The notes under the pieces were generated by a model. It made no database searches, was not told the origin of the DNA, and saw nothing but the letters and a program-made list of their open reading frames with translations. A stretch of DNA of 64,000 nucleotides. Source: DATAOG01 sp963757395 (GTDB lineage Bacteria; Pseudomonadota; Alphaproteobacteria; Geminicoccales; Geminicoccaceae). Positions 9,386 to 19,738 of the stretch are shown here, in pieces (positions within the stretch are counted from its first letter, which is position 1; each line of letters opens with the position of its first letter). Location of the stretch: assembly GCA_963757395.1 (NCBI GenBank), contig CAVWRK010000010.1, positions 186,001-250,000 on the forward strand. The letters are read 5' to 3'. The position numbers were made by a program, and so were the translations under genes.

Positions 9386-10081
9386 TCAGCCGGGCAGCTT
9401 CGCCTCGGCCGCGGCGCGCAGGATCTGCTCCTGCGGCGCATTCGCATCTGCCGCCAGACGCGCCGCCAGGATCACGGCCTGCGTGCGGCTGTCCACCTGC
9501 AGCTTCTGCAGGATCGCCGAGACATGCGCCTTGACCGTGCCCTCGGAGACCCCGAGCGCGTGCGCGATCTGCTTGTTGGGCCACCCCTCGTTCACCATCA
9601 TCAGCACGCGCACCTGCTGCGGTGTGAGGCTGGCCAGCCGGACCGCGAACGCCGCGTCGGCGTCGGCCGCCCGGCCGCCCAGCTCGATCCCGGGCGGCAG
9701 CCACATCTCACCCGCCAGCATCGCGAGCAGGGCGGCGCGGATCTCCTCGGGCGAGGCCGACTTGGCGATGTAGCCCGCGGCGCCGAACTCGATCGCGCGC
9801 TGCACCACCGCTGGCTCCTCATTGGCGGAGATGACCGCCACCGGCGTGCTCGGGAATTGCGCGCGCAGCAGGACGAGCCCGGAAAGCCCCTGCATGCCGG
9901 GCATGTTGAGATCGAGCATCACGAGATCGGTCTCCGGGGCCGCCGCCAGGGCCGCCTCGACAGCGGCGAGCGAGCCCGCCTCGACCACCTGGGCCGCCGG
10001 CAAGGCTTCGACGATCGCGAGGCGCAAGGCGTCGCGGAACAGCGGGTGGTCGTCCGCGACGACGATACGCTGGCGCTCCAT
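9386..10081 (-). CDS. LuxR-type two-component response regulator (CrbR/ErdR-like)
   Basis: A 231-residue regulator. The receiver domain has the acidic pair D10/D11 and phospho-acceptor D57 (MLDLNMPGM). The C-terminal LuxR helix-turn-helix reads LTPQQVRVLMMVNEGWPNK then IAHALGVSEGTVKAHVSAIL. The start is the ATG at 10081, because GGAGAG sits 3 nt upstream; an upstream in-frame codon would add an unconserved arginine-rich tail. It faces the hybrid kinase gene, and such kinase/regulator pairs are normally cognate. Its promoter region is shared with the divergent HAAT transporter operon, a plausible target. Confidence 0.9.
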   Translation of the reverse strand: MERQRIVVADDHPLFRDALRLAIVEALPAAQVVEAGSLAAVEAALAAAPETDLVMLDLNMPGMQGLSGLVLLRAQFPSTPVAVISANEEPAVVQRAIEFGAAGYIAKSASPEEIRAALLAMLAGEMWLPPGIELGGRAADADAAFAVRLASLTPQQVRVLMMVNEGWPNKQIAHALGVSEGTVKAHVSAILQKLQVDSRTQAVILAARLAADANAPQEQILRAAAEAKLPG

Positions 10082-10177
10082 CGACTCTCCGCCACCCCTG
10101 GGGAAGGCTCTTTCCTGGCCGCCCCGGACCCGCATTATGCGGAACCGCCGTTGCTGCGCGCAAGCGCCGCCTAAACG

Positions 10178-10240
10178 AAAGTCAAATTCCGACTTTGCCC
10201 CGGTGCTGCTAGCATTTTGCGCTGAGCTGAAAAATCAGCG
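10178..10240. promoter_or_regulatory. Candidate operators in the divergent regulator/HAAT intergenic region
   Basis: Two dyads lie between the response regulator gene and the binding-protein gene. The first is AAAGTC at 10178-10183 with GACTTT at 10191-10196 (7-nt spacer). The second is CGCTGA at 10220-10225 with TCAGCG at 10235-10240, overlapping a small GCTGA-AAAA-TCAGC hairpin. The region is AT-richer than its surroundings, as expected for a promoter. Binding by the adjacent LuxR regulator is only inferred. Confidence 0.35.
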
Positions 10241-10261
10241 AGCACTCTGGGAGATCGTAGG

Positions 10262-11665
10262 ATGTCGAAGAACGATTCCGATCATGCCAACGATAAGTTC
10301 TGGATCAGCCGCCGCCGGTTCGTCCAGACCGCGGCCGGCGCCACCGCCGGGGTCGGCGCGCTGGGGCTCGGCGGGCGGGCGCCATGGCACTTCGTGCGCG
10401 GGGCCTACGCCGATGACATGAAGCCGATCGGCAACTTCCCGATCAAGGGCGAGGAGGTGGTGTTCGGCTTCAATGTGCCGCAGACCGGCTCCTATGCCGA
10501 CGAGGGCGCCGACGAGCTGCGCGCGTTCAAGCTCGCGGTCAAGCATCTGAACGAGGGCGGCGGCATGCTCGAGACGCTGCAGCCGAGCGCGCTCAAAGGC
10601 AACGGCCTGCTCGGCAAGAAGGTGACCTTCGTCACCGGCGACACCGAGACCAAACCGGATCCCGCCCGCGCCAGCGCGCGCCGGATGATCGAGCGCGACG
10701 GCGTGATCATGTTCAGCGGCGGCTCGAGCAGCGCCACCGCGGTCGCCCAGCAGTATCTCGCCCAGGAGAAGGGCGTGATCTTCATGTGCGCGCTCACCCA
10801 CTCCAACGACACCACCGGCAAGGACCGGCGGCGCTACGGCTTTCGCCACTTCTTCAACGCCTACATGTCGGGGCAGGCGCTGTCGCCGATCCTCGCCAAG
10901 CAGTACGGCAAGGATCGCCACGCCTACCATCTCACCGCCGACTACACCTGGGGTCACACCCAATACGAGTCGATGAAGGAGTTCACCGAGAAGGAAGGCT
11001 GGACCACGGTCGACAACATCATGACGCCGCTCGGCACAACCGACTACAGCCAGTTCCTGACCGCGGTGCTGAACAGCGACGCCGACGTGCTGGTCCTGAA
11101 CCACTATGGCCAGGACATGGTCAACTCGCTGACCCAGGCGGTGCGCTTCGGCATGCGCGACCGCCAGGTGAACGGCAAGCAGATGGAGATCGTCGTCCCG
11201 CTCTACAGCCGCCTGATGGCCCAGGGCGCCGGCGCCGAGAACATCGAGGGCATTCTCGGCACCACCAACTGGCACCCGGACCTGGATGACGCGGGCTCGA
11301 AGGTGTTCGTCAAGGCGTTCCAGGACGCGTACCAGGCCCCGCCCTCGCAGGCGGCGCAGACCGCCTACGTCCAGACCCTGCTCTACGGCAACGCCGTCGA
11401 GCGCGCCGGCACGTTCTACCCACCCGAGGTGATCAAGTCGCTCGAGGACTTCGACATCGAGGGCATCGGTCCGGGCAAGACCGTCTACCGCGGCTGCGAT
11501 CACCAGGCGTTCCACGAGATCCTGGTGGTGCGCGGCAACGGCCCGAGCCAGATGAAGGACAAGTACGACCTGCTCGAGATCGTCGAGCGGGTGCCGCGCG
11601 AGAAGGTCGGCTACGAGTGCGACCACTTCCCGGGCGAGCTCGGGCCGTATATCCCTGAGGCGTGA
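10262..11665 (+). CDS. HAAT-family ABC transporter substrate-binding protein, Tat-exported
   Basis: A 467-residue periplasmic binding protein of the branched-chain amino acid/urea/amide class (type I fold). The N-terminus has a twin-arginine motif S-R-R-R-F-V at residues 16-21, then an alanine/glycine-rich hydrophobic stretch, so it should be exported folded by the Tat system. The mature part shows GFNVPQTGSYADEGADELRAF and FSGGSSSATAVAQQYLAQ, typical of UrtA/LivK-like proteins. GGGAG upstream supports ATG 10262. It is the first gene of an SBP-LivH-LivM-LivG-LivF operon. The ligand is uncertain: an amino acid, urea or short amide. Confidence 0.9.
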   Translation: MSKNDSDHANDKFWISRRRFVQTAAGATAGVGALGLGGRAPWHFVRGAYADDMKPIGNFPIKGEEVVFGFNVPQTGSYADEGADELRAFKLAVKHLNEGGGMLETLQPSALKGNGLLGKKVTFVTGDTETKPDPARASARRMIERDGVIMFSGGSSSATAVAQQYLAQEKGVIFMCALTHSNDTTGKDRRRYGFRHFFNAYMSGQALSPILAKQYGKDRHAYHLTADYTWGHTQYESMKEFTEKEGWTTVDNIMTPLGTTDYSQFLTAVLNSDADVLVLNHYGQDMVNSLTQAVRFGMRDRQVNGKQMEIVVPLYSRLMAQGAGAENIEGILGTTNWHPDLDDAGSKVFVKAFQDAYQAPPSQAAQTAYVQTLLYGNAVERAGTFYPPEVIKSLEDFDIEGIGPGKTVYRGCDHQAFHEILVVRGNGPSQMKDKYDLLEIVERVPREKVGYECDHFPGELGPYIPEA

Positions 11666-11729
11666 GCGGGGACTGACCCCGCCCACGCGCGAGCACCGCC
11701 CGCCACGGTTCCCTCGAGCCGTGGCGGGC
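11666..11729 (+). promoter_or_regulatory. Double stem-loop between binding-protein gene and livH
   Basis: Immediately after the stop codon, GCGGGG (11666-11671) can pair with CCCCGC (11677-11682). Next, GCCCGCCACGG (11698-11708) pairs perfectly over 11 bp with CCGTGGCGGGC (11719-11729) around a 10-nt loop. No U-run follows. Such structures commonly protect the abundant binding-protein message or reduce read-through into permease genes. Confidence 0.7.
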
Positions 11730-11764
11730 TGCCGTCGGAGACACGGATTGCGATCGGCTCTGGG

Positions 11765-12638
11765 ATGACCATCGGCAGTCTGGCGCTGCAGGTTCTGACG
11801 GGTCTGCAGATCGGCGCCATCTACGTCCTGATCGCGCTCGGCCTGACCTTGATCTTCGGCACCCTCGGCGTCGCCAACTTCGCCCATGGCGCGCTGTTCA
11901 TGATCGGCGCCTACCTCGGCTGGCTGATCTCCGAGACGACCGGCTACTGGCTTGCCTTCATCCTCGTGCCGCTCGCGCTGTTCGTGCTCGGCGTCGTGCT
12001 CGAGCGCGGGCTGATCCAGTTCTTCTACCAGCGGCCGGTGACCGATCAGATCCTGGTCACCTTCGGCCTCGCACTCGTGCTTCAGGAGTTCCATGCGCTG
12101 GGCGTTCGGCGGCACCACCAAGCCGTTCCCGCCGCCGACCTGGGCGCTGATCCCGATGAACATCGGCATCGGCTACTACCCGCCCTGGCGGCTGATCATC
12201 ATCGGGCTCACGCTCGCGATCGTCGTCCTGCTCTACCTGTTCCTGCGTTTCACGCGCTTTGGCCTCGTGATCCGCGCCGGCATGCGCGACCCTGAGATGC
12301 TGCGCTTCCTCGGCATCAACGTGACCAACCGCTTCACCTTCGTGTTCGGCTTCGGCGCTCTGCTCGCGGGCTTTGCGGGCGTGATCGGCGGGCCCACGAC
12401 CGCGGTCAACCCCGAGGTCGGCATGGCCATGCTGGTGCCCTCCTTCCTGGTCGTCGTGATCGGCGGCATGGGCAGCCTGCCCGGCGCGATCCTGGCCGGC
12501 CTGCTGATGGGCGAGGCCGTGAGCCTCTCGGTGCTGGTCTACCCGCCGATCGCGCAGGTGATCGTCTACATCGTCGCCGCGGTGATCCTGCTCTGGCGCC
12601 CGCGCGGCCTGCTCGGCATCCGCGGAGTGATGGAATGA
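11765..12638 (+). pseudogene. livH: Branched-chain amino acid/urea-type ABC permease LivH, single-base frameshift
   Basis: The first part (from ATG 11765) has typical LivH features: GLQIGAIYVLIALGLTLIFG and GVANFAHGALFMIGAYL. The frame breaks after VLQEF at TTCC (12089-12092). Dropping one C joins it to MRWAFGGTTKPFPPP, and the rest reads normally through FLVVVIGGMGSLPGA to VILLWRPRGLLGIRGVME. The span is 874 nt (3n+1), giving 290 residues when repaired, the normal length. No other disruption is visible, so a base-calling error is as likely as inactivation. The stop overlaps an ATG (ATGA) at the start of the livM frame. Confidence 0.83.
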
Positions 12639-12683
12639 GGCGGCTGCTCGGCACCGACTTCGCCCGGGCGAGAGGCGGCGCTG

Positions 12684-13679
12684 ATGGTCCTCGTGGCGGT
12701 CGTGCTGCTGGGGCTGCCCTGGATCCTGGACGCGATCGGCGGCTATCGGGAGCTCGCGTCCCGGATGATCATCTGGGGCATCTTCGCGCTTGGCTTCGAC
12801 CTGCTGGTCGGCTTCACCGGCTATCTGTCGTTCGGCCACGCGGCGTTCTGGGGCATCGGCGCCTATGGCGCCGGCTACACGCTGCTGCACGCGACCAACA
12901 ACGCGCTGGTCGCGATGGTCGTCGGCACGCTTGCGGCCTCGGTCGTCGCGGTCGTGCTCGGCTACCTGACGCTGCGCCGCCATGGCATCTATTTCGCGGT
13001 CCTGACGCTCGCGTTCGCCGAGATGTTCTACTACGCGGCCCTCGCGCCCTTGCAGGACTGGACCGGCGGCGACAACGGCCTGACCGCGATCCCCACGCCC
13101 GTGCTTGCCGGGGTGCCGCTCAAGGGTGCTGCGATCCACTACCTGGTCAGCGTCTGCGCGCTGATCGCCGTCTACGCGGCCAGGCGGATCGCCCGCTCGC
13201 CGTTCGGCCTGATGCTGCGCGCGATCAAGTCCAACGAGATCCGGCTGCGCTCGACCGGCATCGACGTCTACCGCTACAAGGTGACGGCGTTCGCGATCAG
13301 CGGCGTCTACGCCGGCGTCGCCGGCACGCTCTACGCCCTCTACGAGACCTACGTGCCGACCGAGAGCCTGCACTGGTCGACCTCGGGCGAGGTCGTGATG
13401 ATGGCGGTGATCGGCGGGCTCGGCACGCTGTTCGGGCCGATGATCGGCGCCGGCATCGTGCTCTATCTGGAGAACGTGCTGTCCGCCTCGACCGAGCAAT
13501 GGCTCTTGATCGAGGGCCTGATCTTCATGGGCTTCGTGATCTTCCTGCCCGGCGGCATCATGGAGGGCCTGCGCCGCATCCTGTCCTGGCTGTTCGGCGC
13601 CCGCCGCGAGCCGCCGGGGCTGCAGCCGGCGCGCGAGGGCGTGCCCGCACCGACGCTCGCCGAAGAGCGCCCGCGCTAA
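12684..13679 (+). CDS. livM: Branched-chain amino acid/urea-type ABC permease LivM
   Basis: From ATG 12684 it reads as a 331-residue LivM-type permease: MIIWGIFALGFDLLVGFTGY, LSFGHAAFWGIGAYGAGYT, a mid-protein GGDNGLTAIP, and the EAA-like ARSPFGLMLRAIKSNE. GAGAGG 8 nt upstream could serve as ribosome site. However, an ATG at 12635 overlaps the livH stop. If one C of the CCC at 12663-12665 were surplus, that ATG would add MRRLLGTDFAGREAAL in frame (347 residues). The longer form looks like the native protein, so the true start is probably 12635 with a one-base error. Confidence 0.85.
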   Translation: MVLVAVVLLGLPWILDAIGGYRELASRMIIWGIFALGFDLLVGFTGYLSFGHAAFWGIGAYGAGYTLLHATNNALVAMVVGTLAASVVAVVLGYLTLRRHGIYFAVLTLAFAEMFYYAALAPLQDWTGGDNGLTAIPTPVLAGVPLKGAAIHYLVSVCALIAVYAARRIARSPFGLMLRAIKSNEIRLRSTGIDVYRYKVTAFAISGVYAGVAGTLYALYETYVPTESLHWSTSGEVVMMAVIGGLGTLFGPMIGAGIVLYLENVLSASTEQWLLIEGLIFMGFVIFLPGGIMEGLRRILSWLFGARREPPGLQPAREGVPAPTLAEERPR

Positions 13680-13704
13680 GCCCGCCGGCGGCAAGGATCA
13701 GCTC

Positions 13705-14456
13705 ATGGCCCTGCTCGAGGTCTCGGGAGTCAGCAAGCGCTTCGCCGGGCTGCTCGCCCTCGATCACGTCGACCTCGCGGTCGAGGAGGGCAGCATCCAT
13801 AGCATCATCGGCCCCAACGGCGCCGGCAAGAGCACCCTGCTCAACGTGCTCACCGGCAACCTCCTGCCGGACGAGGGCGCGGTCGTGTTCGATGGCACCT
13901 CGCTGCTCGGCCGGCCGCCGTTCGAGATCAATCAGCTCGGCATCGCGCGGGTTTTCCAGACGCCTGAGATCTTCCCCGACCTCAGCCTGCTCGACAACGT
14001 GATGATCGCAGCGCTCGCCGCCCGCGACGGCAGCTTTCGCCTGAACCTGCTCGAGCACCCGCGCCGGCGGAGCCGGGTGCAGGACCTGGCCGCCGACGCG
14101 CTCGCGAACGTCGGCCTCGACCGGCTGCGGCAGACCCAGGCCCGGCATCTCTCGCGCGGCGACAAGCGGCGCCTCGAGCTCGCGGTCTGCCTCGCGCACC
14201 GTCCCCGGCTCCTGCTCCTCGACGAGCCGACCGCCGGCATGTCGCAGAGCGAGACCCACTCGACGGTCGAGCTGTTGCGCGAGATCTCGACCACCGGGAT
14301 GACCAAGCTGATCATCGAGCACGACATGGACGTCGTGTTCGCGCTTTCCTCGCGGATCACCGTGCTCCACCAGGGTCGGGTGATCGCCGATGGCCGGCCC
14401 GAGGCGATCCGTGCCGATGCCGCGGTCCAGGAAGCTTACCTCGGCGGAGTGCAGGC

Positions 14457-14460
<4 letters not shown>
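13705..14460 (+). CDS. livG: Branched-chain amino acid/urea-type ABC ATPase LivG
   Basis: A 251-residue nucleotide-binding subunit with Walker A GPNGAGKST and Walker B LLLLDEPTAGMS. The signature LSRGDKRRLE departs from canonical LSGGQ, as is common in LivG/UrtD-like subunits. The Q-loop region is ARVFQTPEIFPDLSLLDNV. AAGGA lies upstream of ATG 13705. It energises the LivHM channel together with LivF, whose start codon overlaps this gene's stop. Confidence 0.93.
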
Positions 14461-15179
<719 letters not shown>

Positions 15180-15457
15180 GCCGGCATCAGCGACGCCTCG
15201 AGGCGGCCGGGTCAGGACTGCCCGGTCCCCAACCGCCGCCGCAGATCCATCGCCGCCCCTCTTGCCGAACGCAAAGATCAGACGGGTCGAAACGGGTCGA
15301 CCCGGTGCGGCCGCGGGTTGCCAGCCCTTGTCGGGCCGCATTCTTCGCGTCAGAAAGGCGGATGCTCCAGCGCACCCTCGCGGTCATGCCAGCACTGGCG
15401 GGATCAAGAACCTCGATCGCAATCCTGAGCGAAACTTATGGCCAGGGAGGAAGGTAG

Positions 15458-16867
15458 ATGGATCTGGACGTCGTCCTCCTGTCGCGGATCCAGTTCGCAT
15501 TCGTCGTCACGTTTCATATCATCTTTCCGGCCTTTACGATTGGACTGGCAGCCTGGCTCGCGACCATCGAGGGCATGGCCCTGGCCAGCGGCAATCCGGT
15601 CTACCGGCGGCTGTTCGATTTCTGGCTCAAGGTGTTCGCGGTTTCGTTCGGAATGGGGGTCGTCTCCGGCATCGTCATGGCCTTCCAGTTCGGCACCAAC
15701 TGGAGCGTGATGGCCGAAAAGACCGGCTCGATCCAAGGACCGCTGCTCGGCTACGAGGCCTTCACGGCGTTCCTGCTGGAAGCCACGTTTTTCGGGATCG
15801 TCATGCTGGGCCGCAGCCGGGTATCGCCGTGGTTCTACTGCTTCTCCTGCGCCATGGTCGCGCTCGGCACCATGGCGTCGTCGTTTTGGATCCTCGCCAA
15901 CAACAGCTGGATGCAGGTGCCGGTCGGCCACCAGATCGTCGACGGCAAGATCGTGCCGAGCGACTGGCTGGCGATCATCTGGGGGCCCATTTTCCTCATT
16001 CGCTGGCTGCACATGCTGTTGGCCGCCTTCCTGACCACGGCGATGTGCGTCGCCGCCACCGGCGCGTGGTACCACCTGCGCAAGGTCCACATCGGCGAAG
16101 GCCGCGTCATGCTGCATTGGGGGCTCGGCCTCGCCGCCCTGCTGATCCCGTTCCAGCTCGCTCTCGGCCATCTGAACGGCCGCTACACCGAAAAGTACCA
16201 GCCCTCCAAGTTCACCGCGATCGAGGGCCGCTGGCAGACCGAGCAGCCCGCCCGGCTGATCCTGTTCGCCTGGCCCGATCCGGACAGCGAGCGCAACCTG
16301 CTCGAGATCTCCGTCCCCTGGCTGGGCAGCCTGGTCGACGACGGCAATTTCAGCGCAGAGGAGCCGGGGATCGTGACGATCCCGAAGGACCAGCGGCCAC
16401 CGCTTGCGATCCCCTTTTTCGGGTTTCGGATCATGGTCGGCATGGGCCTCTTGATGCTGGGGGTCAGCTGGTTCGGCAACTGGCTGCGCTGGCAGGGTCG
16501 GCTCGGGGCGACGCGCTGGTTCCTGTGGGCGACGTTTCTCGCCTTTCCCTCCGGTTTCGTCGCCGTCATCAGCGGTTGGTACACGGCCGAGGTCGGCCGT
16601 CAGCCCTGGGTGGTCTATGGCCTGCTGCGCACCGCCGACGCCCACACGCCGACGCTCACGACCAGCGATGTGCTGACCTCGCTGGTCGGCTACATCGTGG
16701 TCTACGCGGTGATCTATTCCTTTGGCCTCTACTACATCTACCGTCTGCTCCGCGAGGGGCCGACCGGCGGGGAGCCCGGGATCACCGGCGCCACCGCCCT
16801 GCGCCCGATGGCCGCCGCGGGTTCGGCTGGCACCGCGACCGGCGGCACGCTCGAGGCCGGGAGCTGA
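15458..16867 (+). CDS. cydA: Cytochrome bd ubiquinol oxidase subunit I (CydA/CioA)
   Basis: A 469-residue membrane haem protein that oxidises ubiquinol and reduces O2. The haem ligand corresponding to His19 is H20 (FHIIFP). The glutamates matching E. coli Glu99/Glu107 are in EAFTAFLLE with the correct spacing. The second-histidine region is IRWLHMLLAAF, and the quinol-site motif is GWYTAEVGRQPW. At 469 residues it lacks the long Q-loop insert of E. coli CydA, as in cyanide-insensitive CioA. Its tail is Ala/Gly/Thr-rich. GGGAGGAAGG upstream gives a strong ribosome site for ATG 15458. cydB follows after 4 nt. Confidence 0.95.
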   Translation: MDLDVVLLSRIQFAFVVTFHIIFPAFTIGLAAWLATIEGMALASGNPVYRRLFDFWLKVFAVSFGMGVVSGIVMAFQFGTNWSVMAEKTGSIQGPLLGYEAFTAFLLEATFFGIVMLGRSRVSPWFYCFSCAMVALGTMASSFWILANNSWMQVPVGHQIVDGKIVPSDWLAIIWGPIFLIRWLHMLLAAFLTTAMCVAATGAWYHLRKVHIGEGRVMLHWGLGLAALLIPFQLALGHLNGRYTEKYQPSKFTAIEGRWQTEQPARLILFAWPDPDSERNLLEISVPWLGSLVDDGNFSAEEPGIVTIPKDQRPPLAIPFFGFRIMVGMGLLMLGVSWFGNWLRWQGRLGATRWFLWATFLAFPSGFVAVISGWYTAEVGRQPWVVYGLLRTADAHTPTLTTSDVLTSLVGYIVVYAVIYSFGLYYIYRLLREGPTGGEPGITGATALRPMAAAGSAGTATGGTLEAGS

Positions 16868-16871
16868 CCCG

Positions 16872-17873
16872 ATGGAGGCTTCCTGGCTGCCGCTCTTCTG
16901 GGCCGCGCTGATCGGCTTCGCGATCCTGGTGTACGTCTTGCTCGACGGCTTCGACCTCGGCGTCGGCATCCTGTTCGGCACCACCCGCGACCAGAACTTT
17001 CGCGGCCACATGTTGACCGCGATCGCGCCGTTCTGGGATGGCAACGAGACCTGGCTGGTGCTGATCGGGGCCAGCCTGTTTGGCGCCTTCCCGATGGTCT
17101 ACGCGATCTTCCTGCCCGCGTTCTACCTCCCCGTCGCGTTGTTGTTGTTCGGGCTGATCTTCCGCGGGGTGGCGTTCGAGTTCCGCTATCGTGCTGAGCG
17201 CATGCGCTGGCTGTGGGATTGGGGGTTCTGCCTCGGCTCGCTGATCGCCGCCTTCGTGCAGGGTGCTGCGATCGGCACGATGGTCCAGGAGCTGCCGGTC
17301 GCGGATGGCCGGTTTGCCGGCGCCTCCTTCGTCTGGCTGACGCCGTTCTCGGTCCTGTGCGGCGTCGGCTTGGTGCTGGGTTATGCCCTGCTCGGGGCGA
17401 CCTGGCTGGTGCTCAAGACCGGGGGCGCGCTGCGCGACTGGGCCTCTGGCCGGGTCAGGTGGCTGCTCGCGGGCGTGCTCGCGTTCCTTGCCGTGGCGTT
17501 CGTCTTCGCCCTCGCCAAGCACCTCCGGGTCATGGACCGCTGGCTCGAAGCCCCGTGGTTGCTCGCGTTCCCGGCGATCGGTGCGCTCGCGGCCTACGGC
17601 CTCTGGCAGGGGGTGCAACGGCCGCGGGACTGGCTCCCGTACGCGATGACCGTCGTCATCTTCCTCGCCGCCTACCTGACCTTGGTCGGCAGCTTCTGGC
17701 CCTACATGATCCCGTTCTCGGTGACGATTTGGGACGCCGCCGCGCCGCCGCAATCGCTCAGCTTCATGTTTTACGGCGCCGGCATCGTGGTCTTTCCGGT
17801 CGTGTTGATTTACACTGTCGTCGTCTATTGGATCTTTCGCGGCAAGGTGCGTGACGATATCGACTATCGCTGA
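16872..17873 (+). CDS. cydB: Cytochrome bd ubiquinol oxidase subunit II (CydB/CioB)
   Basis: A 333-residue polytopic membrane protein, the structural partner of subunit I. It opens with the typical FAILVYVLLDGFDLGVG helix, followed by FWDGNETWLVL and FLPAFYLPVALLLFGLI. The ATG at 16872 is 4 nt after the cydA stop, showing a two-gene operon. No CydX-like small ORF is apparent downstream, and the cydDC assembly transporter is not in the window. Confidence 0.95.
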   Translation: MEASWLPLFWAALIGFAILVYVLLDGFDLGVGILFGTTRDQNFRGHMLTAIAPFWDGNETWLVLIGASLFGAFPMVYAIFLPAFYLPVALLLFGLIFRGVAFEFRYRAERMRWLWDWGFCLGSLIAAFVQGAAIGTMVQELPVADGRFAGASFVWLTPFSVLCGVGLVLGYALLGATWLVLKTGGALRDWASGRVRWLLAGVLAFLAVAFVFALAKHLRVMDRWLEAPWLLAFPAIGALAAYGLWQGVQRPRDWLPYAMTVVIFLAAYLTLVGSFWPYMIPFSVTIWDAAAPPQSLSFMFYGAGIVVFPVVLIYTVVVYWIFRGKVRDDIDYR

Positions 17874-17891
17874 TCTCGGGCTCAGCCGAGA
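17874..17891 (+). terminator. Possible hairpin terminator after cydB
   Basis: TCTCGG (17874-17879) and CCGAGA (17886-17891) form a 6-bp stem with a 6-nt loop directly after the cydB stop. No U-tract follows, so factor-independent termination is doubtful. The remaining sequence to 18160 contains no convincing gene. Confidence 0.3.
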
Positions 17892-18160
17892 CGACGACGG
17901 CAGTTCCAATGGCTCCCATGGCGCGGGCGTCAGCTTCGCCACGGCGCGCCGGCAGGTGATCGGCCGCCGACGAGGCTCGAAGCGAGCAGCCATCCCTTTG
18001 ACAGGGCCCATCCCGGCGGCCATAGTCGTGTGAATACCCATGCCGTGTCCAAGGGGCGCTCGAACGGTCCGTTGGACAGAGGAATGCACTGGGTCGCACC
18101 GGAGATGGCCAGGATGCCGCAGGCGCTAGGTCCGCAAGCCCGTCAGCGCTCCATGTGTCC

Positions 18161-19738
18161 ATGAGCCAGGAGGCGGGGACCGCCACCGTGGCAGACGGGC
18201 AGGGCGGCGGGGGGTCGTCATCCCTGCGGCCGCGCCTGGCCATGCACCATGTGATCAAGACCTTCCCGGGCGTCCGGGCGGTCGATGACGTCTCTCTCGA
18301 GGTCCGGCGCGGCGAGGTGCACGCGTTGATCGGCGAGAACGGCGCCGGCAAGTCGACCCTCATGCACCTGGTCGCGGGCGTCTACCAGCCGGACAGCGGC
18401 GCCATCGAGCTCGATGGCACCTCGATCGTCGGCCTCAACGAGCAGGGCGCCGCCGACGCCGGGATCGCCATGGTCTACCAGGAGCGCAGCCTCGTCGGCG
18501 CGCTCAGCGTGGCCGAGAACGTCTACGCCGGCCGCCAGCCGGTCAACGCGCTGGGCGTCATCCGGCGGGCGCCGATGTACGACGGCACGCGCCGGATCCT
18601 GGCCGATCTGGAGGTCGACATCGACCCGCGCACCGCCGTGGCCCTGCTGTCGCCGGGCCAGCAGCAGATGGTCGAGATCGCCAAGGGCCTCTCGCACGAG
18701 CTCAAGCTCCTGATCCTCGACGAGCCGACCTCGTCCTTGACCATCAGCGAAGGCCGCCATCTGTTCCGGGTCATCAAACGCCTCGCGGCTCAGGGCGTCG
18801 CGGTCGTCTATGTCTCGCACCGCATGGCCGAGATCTTCGAGATCTCCGACCGCGTCACGGTCATGAAGGATGGCCGCGTCACGGGCGTGCGCGAGACGGC
18901 AACGGTGGCGCAAAGCGAGCTCATCTCGCTGATGGTCGGGCGCGAGCTCTCCTTCGAGCCCGATGCCCGGCGCGCCGCGACCGGTGCGGCCGTCGCTCTC
19001 GAGGTCCGGGACCTGGTCGCGGACCCGGTGGTCTCGGCATCGTTCTCGTTGCGCTACGGCGAGATCCTGTGCCTTGCGGGCCTCGTCGGCGCCGGGCGCA
19101 CGGAGGTCTGCCAGGCGATCTTCGGCGCCCGACCCATCCAGTCGGGCAGCGTGCTCGTGGAAGGCCGCGAATTGCGCCCGCGCAGTCCTGCGGACTCGAT
19201 GGCTGCGGGCATCTCCATGCTCCCGGAGGACCGCAAGGAAGGCGGACTGTTCACCGACTTCACGATCACCGCCAACGTGGTCGCCGCCAACCTCGCGACC
19301 TACACGCACGCCGGTCTGTTATCCAAGGCCGAGATGCGCGAGGTCAGCCAGCAGTACGTCGACGAGCTGCGCATCGTCACGCCCAGCGTCGAGCGCGAGG
19401 TCCGCTATCTGTCGGGTGGCAACCAGCAGAAGGTGCTGCTCGCCAAATGGCTGGCGCGCGAGCCGCGCATCCTGATCGTGGACGAGCCGACCCGCGGCGT
19501 CGACGTCGGCTCCAAGGCCGACCTCTACCGCATCCTGCGTGACCTCGCCGCCGGCGGCATCGCGCTCCTGGTGGTGTCCTCCGACCTGCCGGAAGTTTTG
19601 GCACTGGCGCACCGCATCGTGGTCATGTCGGAGGGCCGGGTGGCCGGCGAGCTGGACGCCGCGAGCGCGACCGAGATCGCCATCCTGGAGCTCGCCGCTC
19701 CGAGAGCCCCTCATGACGTGGAGCAGGGTACAGCATGA
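18161..19738 (+). CDS. CUT2 sugar ABC transporter ATPase, two nucleotide-binding domains (RbsA/MglA type)
   Basis: About 525 residues with two fused ATPase halves, as usual for CUT2 systems. The first half has Walker A GENGAGKST, signature LSPGQQQMVEIAKGL and Walker B LLILDEPTSSLT. The second half has a degenerate Walker A (GLVGAGRTE), signature YLSGGNQQKVLLAKWL and Walker B LIVDEPTRGVDVGSK. I use ATG 18161; a GTG at 18155 is in frame and no strong ribosome site separates them. It overlaps the permease start by 4 nt and opens a five-gene operon. Confidence 0.92.
   Translation: MSQEAGTATVADGQGGGGSSSLRPRLAMHHVIKTFPGVRAVDDVSLEVRRGEVHALIGENGAGKSTLMHLVAGVYQPDSGAIELDGTSIVGLNEQGAADAGIAMVYQERSLVGALSVAENVYAGRQPVNALGVIRRAPMYDGTRRILADLEVDIDPRTAVALLSPGQQQMVEIAKGLSHELKLLILDEPTSSLTISEGRHLFRVIKRLAAQGVAVVYVSHRMAEIFEISDRVTVMKDGRVTGVRETATVAQSELISLMVGRELSFEPDARRAATGAAVALEVRDLVADPVVSASFSLRYGEILCLAGLVGAGRTEVCQAIFGARPIQSGSVLVEGRELRPRSPADSMAAGISMLPEDRKEGGLFTDFTITANVVAANLATYTHAGLLSKAEMREVSQQYVDELRIVTPSVEREVRYLSGGNQQKVLLAKWLAREPRILIVDEPTRGVDVGSKADLYRILRDLAAGGIALLVVSSDLPEVLALAHRIVVMSEGRVAGELDAASATEIAILELAAPRAPHDVEQGTA

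Noticed and set aside
5733..9704. Very long minus-strand open frame opposite the hybrid kinase gene
   Set aside because: It is composed of Arg/Gln/Asp/Gly-rich low-complexity sequence, while the plus frame has a complete symporter-kinase-receiver architecture.
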